From Microbacterium hydrothermale (GTDB taxonomy: Bacteria > Actinomycetota > Actinomycetes > Actinomycetales > Microbacteriaceae): 64,000 bases of DNA. Positions 26,456-34,711 of this stretch are shown here, in pieces. The position numbers and the translations under genes were made by a program. A model generated the notes under the pieces. It was not told the DNA's origin and searched no databases. It saw only the letters and a list, made by a program, of their open reading frames with translations. The stretch lies in the NCBI RefSeq assembly GCF_004854025.1, contig NZ_STGM01000001.1:62001-126000 (forward strand), given 5' to 3'. Every line of letters begins with the position of its first letter. The stretch's first letter is position 1.

Positions 26456-28640
26456 CCCCCGTACCGTCTCCCCGTCGTCCGCGACGGGACGTTCGCCCCT
26501 GCTGTCGGTGCGCGACCTCAGCGTCACCTTCCCCCAGCGCGAGGGGAACGCCGTCCGCGCGGTGCGCGGGATCTCGTACGACGTGCACGAGGGCGAGTTC
26601 CTCGGCATCGTCGGAGAGTCCGGCTCCGGGAAGAGCGTCTCCTCGCTCGCGGTCATGGGGCTGCTGCCCTCGAACGCGAAGGTGGAGGGCGACATCCTCT
26701 ACGACGGACGTTCGCTGCTGTCGATGAACGACGCCCAGCTGTCGAAGATCCGCGGTGCCGAACTCGCGATGGTCTTCCAGGACCCGCTGTCGGCGCTCAC
26801 CCCGGTGTACACCGTCGGAGACCAGATCTCCGAGGGCCTGCGGCTGCACGATCGCGCGCTGTCGGCCCAGGCCGCGCACGCCCGATCGGTCGAGCTGCTC
26901 AAGCTCGTCGGCATCCCGGATGCCGAGCGCCGGGCCCGCGCGTATCCGCACGAGTTCTCGGGCGGAATGCGTCAGCGCGCGATGATCGCGATGGCGATCG
27001 CGAACGACCCGCGCGTGATCATCGCCGATGAGCCGACCACCGCGCTCGACGTCACGATCCAGGCGCAGATCCTCGAGGTGCTGCAGAAGGCGCGCGAGGT
27101 CACGGGCGCCGCCGTGGTGCTCATCACGCACGACCTCGGCGTCGTCGCCGGTCACGCCGACCGCGTGGCCGTCATGTACGCCGGCACGCTCGTCGAACGC
27201 GGCTCCGTCGACGAGATCTTCCACGACCCGCACATGCCCTACACGGTCGGACTTCTGCGCTCCGTGCCCAACATGCAGACGGCGGGCTCGCAGCGACTGG
27301 TCCCGCTCGAGGGGCGGCCGCCGTCCCTGGCGAACCTGCCGACGGGCTGCCCGTTCGCCGCGCGGTGCCCGATCGCGATCGACGCGTGCCGCGAGGTCGA
27401 GCCCGAGCTCGTCGTGCACGGCGTCGACCCCGAGCACGTCTCCGCCTGCATCCGCGCCGACGAGATCGCCTCGGGCTCGCTCTCGCGACCCGACATCTTC
27501 CCGCGCCCCGAGGCGCTGGGGGAGATCCCGCCGCTGCGGCCCGACGTCACTCCCGCCGTGGAGGTGACGGACCTCACGAAGCACTTCCCGCTGATGAAGG
27601 GGTCGGTCTTCCCGCGTCGCATCGGCACGGTGCGCGCCGTCGACGGCATCTCGTTCTCGATCCAGCCCGGTCGCACGATGGGTCTGGTGGGGGAGTCCGG
27701 ATGCGGCAAGACCACCACGATCCTCGAGATCATGGAGATGGTCGCCCCGCAGAGCGGCAGCATCCGGATCAACGGCACGGATGTCGCGACGGTGAGCCGC
27801 AAGGACAAGGCGCAGCTGCGCAAGGGCATCCAGATCGTCTTCCAGGACCCGATGGGCGCGATCGACCCGCGCCTGCCGGTCGGCGAGGTCATCACCGAAC
27901 CCCTCCTCGTGCAGGGTGTGCCGCGCGCCGAACGTGATCGCAAGGTGACCGAGCTGCTCGAGCTCGTCGGTCTCGATCCGAACATGTCGGACCGCTACCC
28001 GCACGAGTTCTCGGGTGGTCAGCGCCAGCGCATCGGCATCGCCCGTGCGCTCGCGACCGATCCCGCTGTGGTCGTCCTCGACGAGCCCGTCTCGGCGCTC
28101 GACGTGTCGATCCAGGCGGGCGTGATCAACCTGCTCGAAGACCTCAAGGAGCGCCTCGGCCTGTCGTTCCTCTTCGTCGCGCACGACCTCGCGGTGGTGC
28201 GCCAGATCGCCGACGACGTCTCGGTCATGTACCTCGGACGCATCGTGGAGCAGGGGCCGGTCGACCAGGTGTTCGACGATCCGCGGCATCCGTACACCAA
28301 GGCCCTGATCTCGGCGGCGCCCATCCCGGACCCGCGCATCGAGCGCTCGCGCACCCGTATCCTGCTGGACGGCGACCTGCCGAGCCCCACGCAGGAGATC
28401 TCCGGATGCCGTTTCCGCACGCGGTGCCCGCTCTACCGCCTGCTGCCCGACGCCGACCGGCGCCGGTGCGACTCCGACGACCCCGGTCTGCGCCCCTCGG
28501 CGCACTCCGAGGTGGCGTGCCACTACGCCGAACGGTCCGACCTCGTCCTCGAGACGGCGTCGGCCGGTTCCCCCCGAACGTCTTCGGTCGACGGCACCAC
28601 GTCGTCGAAGGCCCTCCCTGATCACCAACGAGAGGATTGA
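26448..28640 (+). CDS. Fused double ATPase of the second peptide ABC transporter
   Basis: A 730-residue chain, longer than its neighbour's fusion because each half keeps the C-terminal oligopeptide-specific Cys cluster. Domain 1: Walker A GESGSGKS (55-62), signature EFSGGMRQRAMIAMAI, Walker B VIIADEPTTALDV, then CPFAARCPIAIDAC. Domain 2: Walker A GESGCGKTT near 413, signature EFSGGQRQRIGIARAL, Walker B VVVLDEPVSALDV, then CRFRTRCPLYRL. The Cys motifs match those that hold an iron-sulfur cluster in some DppD/OppD proteins. GTG start at 26448. Confidence 0.93.
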   Translation: MTDPRTVSPSSATGRSPLLSVRDLSVTFPQREGNAVRAVRGISYDVHEGEFLGIVGESGSGKSVSSLAVMGLLPSNAKVEGDILYDGRSLLSMNDAQLSKIRGAELAMVFQDPLSALTPVYTVGDQISEGLRLHDRALSAQAAHARSVELLKLVGIPDAERRARAYPHEFSGGMRQRAMIAMAIANDPRVIIADEPTTALDVTIQAQILEVLQKAREVTGAAVVLITHDLGVVAGHADRVAVMYAGTLVERGSVDEIFHDPHMPYTVGLLRSVPNMQTAGSQRLVPLEGRPPSLANLPTGCPFAARCPIAIDACREVEPELVVHGVDPEHVSACIRADEIASGSLSRPDIFPRPEALGEIPPLRPDVTPAVEVTDLTKHFPLMKGSVFPRRIGTVRAVDGISFSIQPGRTMGLVGESGCGKTTTILEIMEMVAPQSGSIRINGTDVATVSRKDKAQLRKGIQIVFQDPMGAIDPRLPVGEVITEPLLVQGVPRAERDRKVTELLELVGLDPNMSDRYPHEFSGGQRQRIGIARALATDPAVVVLDEPVSALDVSIQAGVINLLEDLKERLGLSFLFVAHDLAVVRQIADDVSVMYLGRIVEQGPVDQVFDDPRHPYTKALISAAPIPDPRIERSRTRILLDGDLPSPTQEISGCRFRTRCPLYRLLPDADRRRCDSDDPGLRPSAHSEVACHYAERSDLVLETASAGSPRTSSVDGTTSSKALPDHQRED

Positions 28641-28644
28641 TCAC

Positions 28645-30324
28645 ATGCAGATCCGCAAAGCGAAGGGGCTCGGCGCGCTCGCGCTGCTGAGCGCCGCCGC
28701 CCTGGCGATCGCCGGGTGCGCGCCGGGCAACACCGCGGCGCCGTCGGCGAATCCCGACGACCAGAACTCCCTGCCCTCCACCGCGTGGGTGCGTGCCGAC
28801 GCGGCCGACGTGCAGGACGGCGGCACGCTGACGCTCGCCGTGGACTCCATGCCGGTCAACTGGAACAACTTCCACATCGACGGCAACGAGGCCAACACCA
28901 ACGACATCGTCTCGGCGATGCAGGGCGGCCCCATCAAGATCGACGAGTCCGGCAAGCCGGTCGTGAACTCCGACTACGCCGAGTCGGTCGAGCTGACCAA
29001 CGAAGACCCCCAGACGGTCGAGATCAAGCTCAACCCGAAGGCCGTCTGGGAGGACGGTACGCCCATCACGGTCGCCGACTACCAGGCGACGTGGAAGGCG
29101 AACAACGGCTCCAACCCCGACTACGTCGTCATCTCGACGACCGGGTGGGACCAGATCTCCTCGGTCGAGCAGGGCGAGAACGAGTACGACGTCATCATCA
29201 CGTTCTCGTCGATCTACGCCGACTGGCAGGGTCTGCTCGGCCAGATCCTCCCGGCATCCGTGGCGAACGACCCGACCACCTTCAACACCGGCTACCTGAC
29301 CAAGGCGCTGCCGTCGTCGGGCCCGTTCCTGCTCGGGAGCTTCGACTCGACCGCCGGCATCGCGACCCTCGAGCGCAATCCCAAGTGGTGGGGCCAGGCG
29401 CCCAAGCTCGAGACGATCGTCTACCGCGCGGTGAGCCAGGACCAGCAGGGCACCTCGTTCAGCAACGGTGAGATCGACGCGCTCAACATCAGCGCCAACG
29501 CCGACCTCTACCAGACCGCTCAGAACGTGCAGGGCGCGCAGATCCAGGCGTCGAACGGTCTGACCTGGACGCACATCACGATGCGCGCCTCCGACGGCCC
29601 GCTCGCCGACGTCAACGTGCGCAAGGCCGTGGCATCCATCGTCAACCGCGAGCAGATCGCCAACACGGCGAACTCCCCGGTCGGCGTCCCCGCCATCACG
29701 CAGGGCAGCTACGTCTTCATGCCCGGCCAGGACGGCTACACCGACGAGTCGCTGCCGTACGACACCGACGCCGGCGCGAAGTACCTCGAAGACGCCGGCT
29801 ACACCAAGGACGGCGACTCCTGGGTCAAGGACGGCACCCCGCTGAAGTTCTCGGTGACGGTCCCCGCCGACACCGCGACCAACATCCAGCGCGCCGAGCA
29901 GATCCAGGCCGACCTCAGCGAGTTCGGCATCCCGGTCGACCTGAACACCGTCCCCGTCGGCGGCTACTTCAGCGACTACATCATCCCGGGTGACTTCCAG
30001 ATGGTGACGTTCTCGTGGCGCGGCACCGCGTACCCGATCTCGTCGAGCGAGTCGCTGTTCTCGCCCGTCGACTCGGCGCAGAACTACACCGGCATCACCG
30101 ACCCGCAGCTGGCGGACCTGTGGCAGAAGGCCAACACCGACCTCGACCCCGACTCGCGCCTGCAGACGGCCGAGGAGATCGACAAGGTGCTGTGGTCGTA
30201 CGTGCCGATCATTCCGATCGCGCCGCTGCCCAACGTCTACGCGGTCAAGCAGGGCCTGGTGAACTGGGGTGCGACCCAGTTCGAGACCGTCGACTGGACG
30301 ATCGTCGGCTTCCAGAACAGCTGA
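28645..30324 (+). CDS. Family 5 solute-binding lipoprotein of the second peptide transporter
   Basis: A 559-residue binding protein. The signal MQIRKAKGLGALALLSAAAL ends in lipobox IAGC with Cys25. Family features: WEDGTPITVADYQATWKANNG, SSGPFLLGSFD and VNVRKAVASIVNREQIAN. It is the last gene of the second importer, only four bases after the ATPase stop, and is followed by a strong terminator. Gene order permease-permease-ATPase-binding protein differs from the first importer. Preferred codons suggest high expression. The ligand is unknown. Confidence 0.92.
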   Translation: MQIRKAKGLGALALLSAAALAIAGCAPGNTAAPSANPDDQNSLPSTAWVRADAADVQDGGTLTLAVDSMPVNWNNFHIDGNEANTNDIVSAMQGGPIKIDESGKPVVNSDYAESVELTNEDPQTVEIKLNPKAVWEDGTPITVADYQATWKANNGSNPDYVVISTTGWDQISSVEQGENEYDVIITFSSIYADWQGLLGQILPASVANDPTTFNTGYLTKALPSSGPFLLGSFDSTAGIATLERNPKWWGQAPKLETIVYRAVSQDQQGTSFSNGEIDALNISANADLYQTAQNVQGAQIQASNGLTWTHITMRASDGPLADVNVRKAVASIVNREQIANTANSPVGVPAITQGSYVFMPGQDGYTDESLPYDTDAGAKYLEDAGYTKDGDSWVKDGTPLKFSVTVPADTATNIQRAEQIQADLSEFGIPVDLNTVPVGGYFSDYIIPGDFQMVTFSWRGTAYPISSSESLFSPVDSAQNYTGITDPQLADLWQKANTDLDPDSRLQTAEEIDKVLWSYVPIIPIAPLPNVYAVKQGLVNWGATQFETVDWTIVGFQNS

Positions 30325-30340
30325 GTCCGGCATCGAGCGA

Positions 30341-30374
30341 GGGGGCGGGGTCCTACGGGATCCCGCCCCTTTTC
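30341..30374 (+). terminator. Rho-independent terminator of the second transporter operon
   Basis: GGGGGCGGG... pairs with ...CCCGCCCC (30341-30370) around TCCTACGGGA, followed by TTTT. Classic stem plus T tract, the best-formed terminator in the first half of the window. Confidence 0.85.
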
Positions 30375-30428
30375 GCGTGCCGTCACGCTTCCTGAACGTG
30401 CGCTGCCGGGAGTGTCGTGGGCGCCCGG

Positions 30429-30434
30429 TAGACT
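30429..30434 (+). promoter_or_regulatory. Predicted -10 box of typA
   Basis: TAGACT 50 bases before the typA start, leaving a leader of about 43 bases that contains the CCTGGAGACC ribosome site. Confidence 0.5.
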
Positions 30435-30483
30435 GGGACGGCCCGATTCCGGGCGCCACCCCTAAATTTCCTGGAGACCCTCC

Positions 30484-32397
30484 ATGGCGCACGCCCTTCG
30501 TCCTGACCTCCGCAACGTCGCGATCGTCGCGCACGTCGACCACGGAAAGACGACCCTCGTCGACGCCATGCTCCGCCAGACCGGCTCGTTCGGCGACCAC
30601 GCGCACGTCGAAGAGCGCGCGATGGACTCGAACGACCTCGAGCGCGAGAAGGGAATCACGATCCTCGCCAAGAACACGGCGATCGAGTACAACGGCGTCC
30701 ACACCGACGTTCCGGTGACGATCAACGTCATCGACACCCCCGGCCACGCCGACTTCGGTGGCGAGGTCGAGCGCGGTCTGTCGATGGTCGACGGCGTCGT
30801 GCTGCTCGTCGACGCGTCCGAGGGTCCGCTGCCCCAGACCCGCTTCGTGCTGCGCAAGGCGCTCGAGGCGAAGCTCCCCGTCATCCTCCTGGTCAACAAG
30901 ACCGACCGCCCCGACGCGCGCATCGCCGAGGTCGAAGAAGAGGCGCACGACCTGCTGCTCGGTCTCGCGTCCGACCTCGTCGACGACGTGCCCGACCTCG
31001 ACGTCGACGCTCTCCTCGACGTTCCGGTGGTCTACGCCTCGGGTCGTGCCGGCGCGGCCTCGCTCACCCGTCCCGACAACGGCGCCCTCCCCGACAACGA
31101 CGACCTCGAGCCCCTCTTCGGCGCGATCCTCGAGCACGTGCCCGCTCCCTCGTACGACGACGAGGCGCCGCTGCAGGCGTGGGTCACCAACCTGGACTCC
31201 TCGCCGTTCCTCGGTCGTCTCGCGCTGCTGCGCGTGTTCAACGGCACGCTCAAGAAGGGTCAGACGGTCGCGTGGGTGCGCGCCGACGGCACCACCAGCA
31301 ACGCCCGTGTCACCGAGCTGCTCAAGACGCGCGCCCTCGAGCGCTTCCCCGCCGAAGACGCCGGCCCCGGCGACATCGTCGCGATCGCCGGTTTCCCCGA
31401 CATCACGATCGGCGAGACCATCGCCGACCCCGAAGACGTGCGCCCGCTCAAGGCGATCACGGTCGACGACCCGGCGATCTCGATGACGATCGGCACCAAC
31501 ACCTCACCGCTGATGGGCAAGGTCAAGGGGCACAAGCTCACCGCCCGCATGGTCAAGGACCGCCTCGACCGCGAGCTCATCGGCAACGTCTCGCTCAAGG
31601 TCGTCGACATCGGGCGTCCGGATGCCTGGGAAGTCCAGGGCCGTGGCGAGCTCGCCCTGGCGATCCTCGTCGAGAACATGCGCCGCGAGGGCTTCGAGCT
31701 CACCGTCGGCAAGCCCCAGGTGGTCACCAAGCGCGGCGACGACGGCAAGCTCAAGGAGCCCTACGAGCACCTCACGATCGACGCCCCCGAGGAGCACCTC
31801 GGCGCGATCACGCAGCTCATGGCCGCCCGCAAGGGCCGCATGGACAACATGACGAACCACGGCACCGGCTGGGTGCGCATGGAGTTCGTCGTGCCCTCGC
31901 GCGGTCTCATCGGCTTCCGCAGCGAGTTCCTCACCATCACGCGCGGCACCGGTATCGCCAACGCCATCTCGCACGGCTACGACGACTGGGCCGGTTCGAT
32001 CACCACGCGTCAGAACGGCTCGATCGTCGCCGACCGCATGGGCGTCGTGACCCCCTTCGCGATGATCGCCCTGCAGGAGCGCATGAGCTTCTTCGTGCAG
32101 CCCACCGAAGAGGTCTACGAGGGCATGGTCATCGGCGAGAACTCGCGCGCCGACGACATGGACGTCAACATCACCAAGGAGAAGAAGCTCACGAACATGC
32201 GTTCGTCGACCTCCGACTCCTTCGAGTCGATGACGCCCCCGCGCGTGCTCACGCTCGAGGAGTCGCTCGAGTTCGCGCGCGACGACGAATGCGTCGAGGT
32301 CACGCCCGAGAAGGTGCGCATCCGCAAGGTCGTGCTCGACGCGACCGAGCGCGGCCGTGCCGCCTCGCGCGCCAAGCGCCAGGATGCCAACGCGTAA
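30484..32397 (+). CDS. typA: Ribosome-associated translational GTPase TypA/BipA
   Basis: A 637-residue EF-G-like GTPase. Seen: G1 AHVDHGKT (16-23), G2 around EKGITI, G3 [15 protein letters not shown]4 NKTDR, then domain II, and the C-terminal BipA domain with [15 protein letters not shown] and [16 protein letters not shown]. BipA acts on 50S subunit assembly and on translation under stress or cold. Monocistronic with its own promoter and terminator. The tail after [12 protein letters not shown] has a basic extension [11 protein letters not shown]. Confidence 0.97.
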   Translation: MAHALRPDLRNVAIVAHVDHGKTTLVDAMLRQTGSFGDHAHVEERAMDSNDLEREKGITILAKNTAIEYNGVHTDVPVTINVIDTPGHADFGGEVERGLSMVDGVVLLVDASEGPLPQTRFVLRKALEAKLPVILLVNKTDRPDARIAEVEEEAHDLLLGLASDLVDDVPDLDVDALLDVPVVYASGRAGAASLTRPDNGALPDNDDLEPLFGAILEHVPAPSYDDEAPLQAWVTNLDSSPFLGRLALLRVFNGTLKKGQTVAWVRADGTTSNARVTELLKTRALERFPAEDAGPGDIVAIAGFPDITIGETIADPEDVRPLKAITVDDPAISMTIGTNTSPLMGKVKGHKLTARMVKDRLDRELIGNVSLKVVDIGRPDAWEVQGRGELALAILVENMRREGFELTVGKPQVVTKRGDDGKLKEPYEHLTIDAPEEHLGAITQLMAARKGRMDNMTNHGTGWVRMEFVVPSRGLIGFRSEFLTITRGTGIANAISHGYDDWAGSITTRQNGSIVADRMGVVTPFAMIALQERMSFFVQPTEEVYEGMVIGENSRADDMDVNITKEKKLTNMRSSTSDSFESMTPPRVLTLEESLEFARDDECVEVTPEKVRIRKVVLDATERGRAASRAKRQDANA

Positions 32398-32413
32398 GCG
32401 TTCTCGTCACCGG

Positions 32414-32446
32414 ACGGCCCCGTGGAGCTCTGCTCGGCGGGGCCGT
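32414..32446 (+). terminator. Terminator-like hairpin after typA
   Basis: ACGGCCCCG (32414-32422) and CGGGGCCGT (32438-32446) are perfect complements; CTCGCGTTTCC follows. Confidence 0.7.
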
Positions 32447-32462
32447 CTCGCGTTTCCCCCGC

Positions 32463-32700
32463 GCGTGGTAGCTCAGCCTGTCGATGCCGTCGGCGTCGCC
32501 CCGGTGTCCTCCGGGCGGGAGGTGGCTGGGCCTGTCGAAACCGCCGACAACTGACGCCGATCCAGGCCCGTGCCGGGCGATGTCTCCGCAGGAGCGGTGC
32601 ACCGACCGGCGGACACAACGCAGGAATCCGGCGGCGGGGTACACCGCCCGGCCCGTCGGCCGGGGCCGGCTACCGGCGTTCCTCCTGCGTCATGTCCGTT
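32463..32700. repeat. Non-coding gap with extragenic repeat copies and a long inverted repeat
   Basis: The 325-base gap between typA and the XRE gene holds two degenerate copies of the GGTGGCTGAGCCTGTCGAA repeat (about 32466-32490 and 32520-32545), then a long inverted repeat: CGGACACAACGCAGGA (32610-32625) with TCCTGCGTCATGTCCG (32683-32698), 14 of 16 matching, around a GC-rich centre. No coding frame is supported. Confidence 0.75.
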
Positions 32701-32722
32701 CCGGTCGGAACGCCCGCCGGCG

Positions 32723-33274
32723 TCAGTGCGACTCGACCACGCACACCGCGCTCATGCCGGGGGTGAGCGCCTCGAAGACGTGCGGCGCGTCGCCGGGGTA
32801 CGACAGGTAGTCGCCGGGCGAGAGCTCGTACGGGTCGTCGGCCGGGCCGACGCGGCCGCGACCCGTCACCATCACGAGGTGCTCGACCGTCCCGCGCGGG
32901 TGAGGGTCCGACAGCCGTGGCGAGCCCGGCTCGGCGCTCAGCAGGTAGATGTCGCGCCGTGCGTGGGGCGGGCTCGCCGACAGCAGCACGGCGAGATAAT
33001 CGGATGCCGACGACGGCACCGCCGTGGCCGCTTCGCCCGCGCGGACCAGGATGGGGGAGCGCACGCCCTCGTCGACCAGGACGGCGAAGGGGAGCTCGAG
33101 CGCGGTCGCCAGAGCCCAGAGGGTTTCGACGCTCGGGTTGCCGCCACCGTTCTCGAGCTGGGAGACGGTCGCCTTGGCCACCCCGGCTCTCCGTGCGAGT
33201 TCCGAGATGCTGAGATCTCGCCGCTCGCGCTCGCGTCGCAGGGCCGCGGCGATCCGATTGCCGAGATCCGTCAT
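32723..33274 (-). CDS. XRE-family transcriptional regulator with cupin domain
   Basis: A 183-residue regulator. Residues about 6-60 are a Cro/CI-type HTH (LSISELARRAGVAKATVSQLENG), and 105-180 a small cupin with PHPRGTVEHLVMVTGRG and GDYLSYPGDAPHVFEAL. Such regulators sense a small ligand through the cupin and usually control the adjacent gene. It is divergent from azlCD, whose promoter region contains paired dyads, so it is most likely the repressor of that exporter. ATG 33274; a CATAAT box six bases upstream (33281-33286 on the minus strand) suggests a leaderless message. Confidence 0.9.
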   Translation of the reverse strand: MTDLGNRIAAALRRERERRDLSISELARRAGVAKATVSQLENGGGNPSVETLWALATALELPFAVLVDEGVRSPILVRAGEAATAVPSSASDYLAVLLSASPPHARRDIYLLSAEPGSPRLSDPHPRGTVEHLVMVTGRGRVGPADDPYELSPGDYLSYPGDAPHVFEALTPGMSAVCVVESH

Positions 33275-33296
33275 GTGTTCATTATGCTCACCGTCC

Positions 33297-33359
33297 GTTC
33301 GACTTGACGAACACCGCTCCCTCGTTCACTATGATGTCCATGCGTTCGTTCTACCGAAC
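33297..33359. promoter_or_regulatory. Promoter and paired operator of azlCD
   Basis: Two dyads of identical design, GTTCG-N6-CGAAC, lie at 33297-33312 and 33344-33359, 47 bases apart. Between them TTGACG (33304-33309), a 17-base spacer and CACTAT (33327-33332) form a promoter whose start point falls at about 33339, next to the ATG at 33340. One dyad overlaps the -35 box and the other the first codons, a classical repression layout. A direct repeat GTTCAYTATG occurs at 33278-33287 and 33324-33333. Confidence 0.65.
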
Positions 33360-34068
33360 ACCCGAGGGTGTCGCCTCCCGACAGGGCCTCGCCGTCGCCC
33401 TCGCGACCAGCGCCTACGGGATCTCGTTCGGCGCGCTGGCGGTGGCATCCGGTCTCGACGTCTGGCAGGCCTGCGTGCTGAGTCTGCTGATGTTCACCGG
33501 CGGCTCGCAGTTCGCTTTCGTCGGCGTCATCGCGGCGGGCGGTCTTGCCGCGGCGCCCGCGGCGATCGCGTCGGCGGCACTGCTCGGCGTGCGCAACGCC
33601 GCCTACGCGATGCGGATGGCGCCGGTGATCGCGGGCGGATTCTGGCGGAAGGCCGCGGCGACGCAGTTCACCATCGACGAGTCGGTCGCCGTGGGCCTTT
33701 CGCAAGACACCGCGCGCGCCCGACGAGCCGGCTTCTGGGTCACCGGCATCGCCATCTGGGTCGGGTGGAATCTGTCGACGCTCATCGGCGCGTTGCTGGG
33801 TGACGTGCTCGGCGACCCGCGAGCCTACGGCCTCGACGCCGCCGCAGCCGCGGCGTTCTTGGCGTTGCTCTGGCCCCGCTTGCGCGGCCGTCAGCCGCTC
33901 GCGGTCGCGGCCGGCGCCGCCGTCGTCGCGGCGCTTCTCACTCCCGTGCTCATGCCCGGCATCCCGGTGATCGCCGCGGCCGGTGTCGCCGTCGCCGTGG
34001 GGCTGTTCGACCCGCGTCGGCCCACGCCCGCCGCGCCGGGCACGCTCGAAGAGAGGGGGATGCCGTGA
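33340..34068 (+). CDS. azlC: Branched-chain amino acid exporter large subunit, AzlC family
   Basis: A 242-residue membrane protein with about seven hydrophobic segments. AzlC features: an early GLAVALATSAYGISFGALAV, LLMFTGGSQFAFVGVIAAGG and the FTIDESVAVG segment. With AzlD it exports branched-chain amino acids or analogues. The start is set at ATG 33340, one base after the predicted transcription start; upstream in-frame ATG 33334, ATG 33331 and TTG 33304 are less likely because they overlap the promoter. Coupled to azlD by a four-base overlap. Confidence 0.88.
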   Translation: MRSFYRTPEGVASRQGLAVALATSAYGISFGALAVASGLDVWQACVLSLLMFTGGSQFAFVGVIAAGGLAAAPAAIASAALLGVRNAAYAMRMAPVIAGGFWRKAAATQFTIDESVAVGLSQDTARARRAGFWVTGIAIWVGWNLSTLIGALLGDVLGDPRAYGLDAAAAAAFLALLWPRLRGRQPLAVAAGAAVVAALLTPVLMPGIPVIAAAGVAVAVGLFDPRRPTPAAPGTLEERGMP

Positions 34069-34379
34069 CCCTGTGGAACGCGGTGCTGCTGGCATCCGTC
34101 ATCTGCGTCGCCCTGAAGGCGGTGGGGTACCTGCTCCCCGCGCAGTGGCTCGAGGCCCCGCGCCCCGCGCGGATCGCCGACCTGCTCACGGTCGCTCTTC
34201 TGGCGGCGCTCGTGGTGGTGCAGACGCTGGCCGCCGGTCCCACGATCGTGGTCGACGCGCGGGTGCCGGCGGTGGGCGTCGCCGCGCTGCTGCTCTGGGC
34301 GCGGGCGCCGTTCCTCGTCGTCGTCGCGGCTGCGGCCGTGACGGCTGCGCTGCTGCGGTTGTGGGGCTGGGCGGCGTGA
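34065..34379 (+). CDS. azlD: Branched-chain amino acid exporter small subunit, AzlD family
   Basis: A 104-residue membrane protein with four hydrophobic segments, starting GTG 34065 within the azlC stop. The N-terminal LWNAVLLASVICVALKAVGYLLPAQWL and the central RIADLLTVALLAALVVVQTL match AzlD. It is the required partner of AzlC. No terminator follows; the next 330 bases hold a decayed gene and a large palindrome. Confidence 0.88.
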   Translation: MTLWNAVLLASVICVALKAVGYLLPAQWLEAPRPARIADLLTVALLAALVVVQTLAAGPTIVVDARVPAVGVAALLLWARAPFLVVVAAAAVTAALLRLWGWAA

Positions 34380-34424
34380 GCGGGACCGCCCACAGCCCGC
34401 CATCGCCGCCGCCGGTGCACTGAA

Positions 34425-34627
34425 GTGGTGGGCTCTGGCAACCTGCGCGTGGTCGGTTGGGTCGTCGCCCTCTCGATCGGTGTGTCCCCCGGCACGGCGG
34501 GCAGAGTTCGTCGGGCATTTCTTCCGGGGCCTGTCCGGTCGGGCTCATCCTCGCCGCCGTCGGTTGCGAGGCGCTCCTCGTCGCGCTGAGGACGCCGTTC
34601 TTCCGATTGGCAGGAGTGGCGGCCTGA
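34425..34627 (+). pseudogene. Decayed, frameshifted copy of the small membrane gene at 37879
   Basis: From GTG 34425 the frame reads VVGSGNLRVVGWVVALSIGV and then GTAG...AFLPGPV, which parallels LRVIGWIVALLVGA...GAAG...AFLVGPV at 37879-38277. Near 34533-34545 the similarity moves to another frame, VGLILAAVGCEALLVALRT, parallel to VGLLLATVGSAALLIALRT in the intact gene, and ends at TGA 34625-34627. The second half of the protein is missing. So this is a truncated paralogue with at least one frameshift, lying on the far side of the RCC1 gene from the intact copy. Confidence 0.75.
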
Positions 34628-34640
34628 CGCGACCGTGTCG

Positions 34641-34701
34641 CGAAACGACAGCGGCCGGGTGTCGCGCAGGATCTGCGCGACACCCGGCCGCCGTCGTTTC
34701 G
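34641..34701. repeat. Near-perfect 61-base palindrome, AAACG/GTGTC type, copy 2
   Basis: CGAAACGAC (34641-34649) pairs with GTCGTTTCG (34693-34701), and GCGGCCGGGTGTCGCGCA (34651-34668) with TGCGCGACACCCGGCCGC (34674-34691). The 27 pairs are interrupted by one mismatch, with a five-base loop. It lies just after the RCC1 stop and the decayed gene, so it may terminate both strands. Confidence 0.92.
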
Positions 34702-34711
34702 TGCCCGGGGG

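Noticed and set aside
28225..31137. 970-codon minus-strand frame across the binding protein and typA
   Set aside because: Antisense shadow of strongly coding plus-strand genes; crosses a clear terminator and promoter.
34387..34627. Intact small gene between azlD and the RCC1 gene
   Set aside because: Similarity to the gene at 37879 continues only with a frame change, and the C-terminal half is absent, so it is called a pseudogene.
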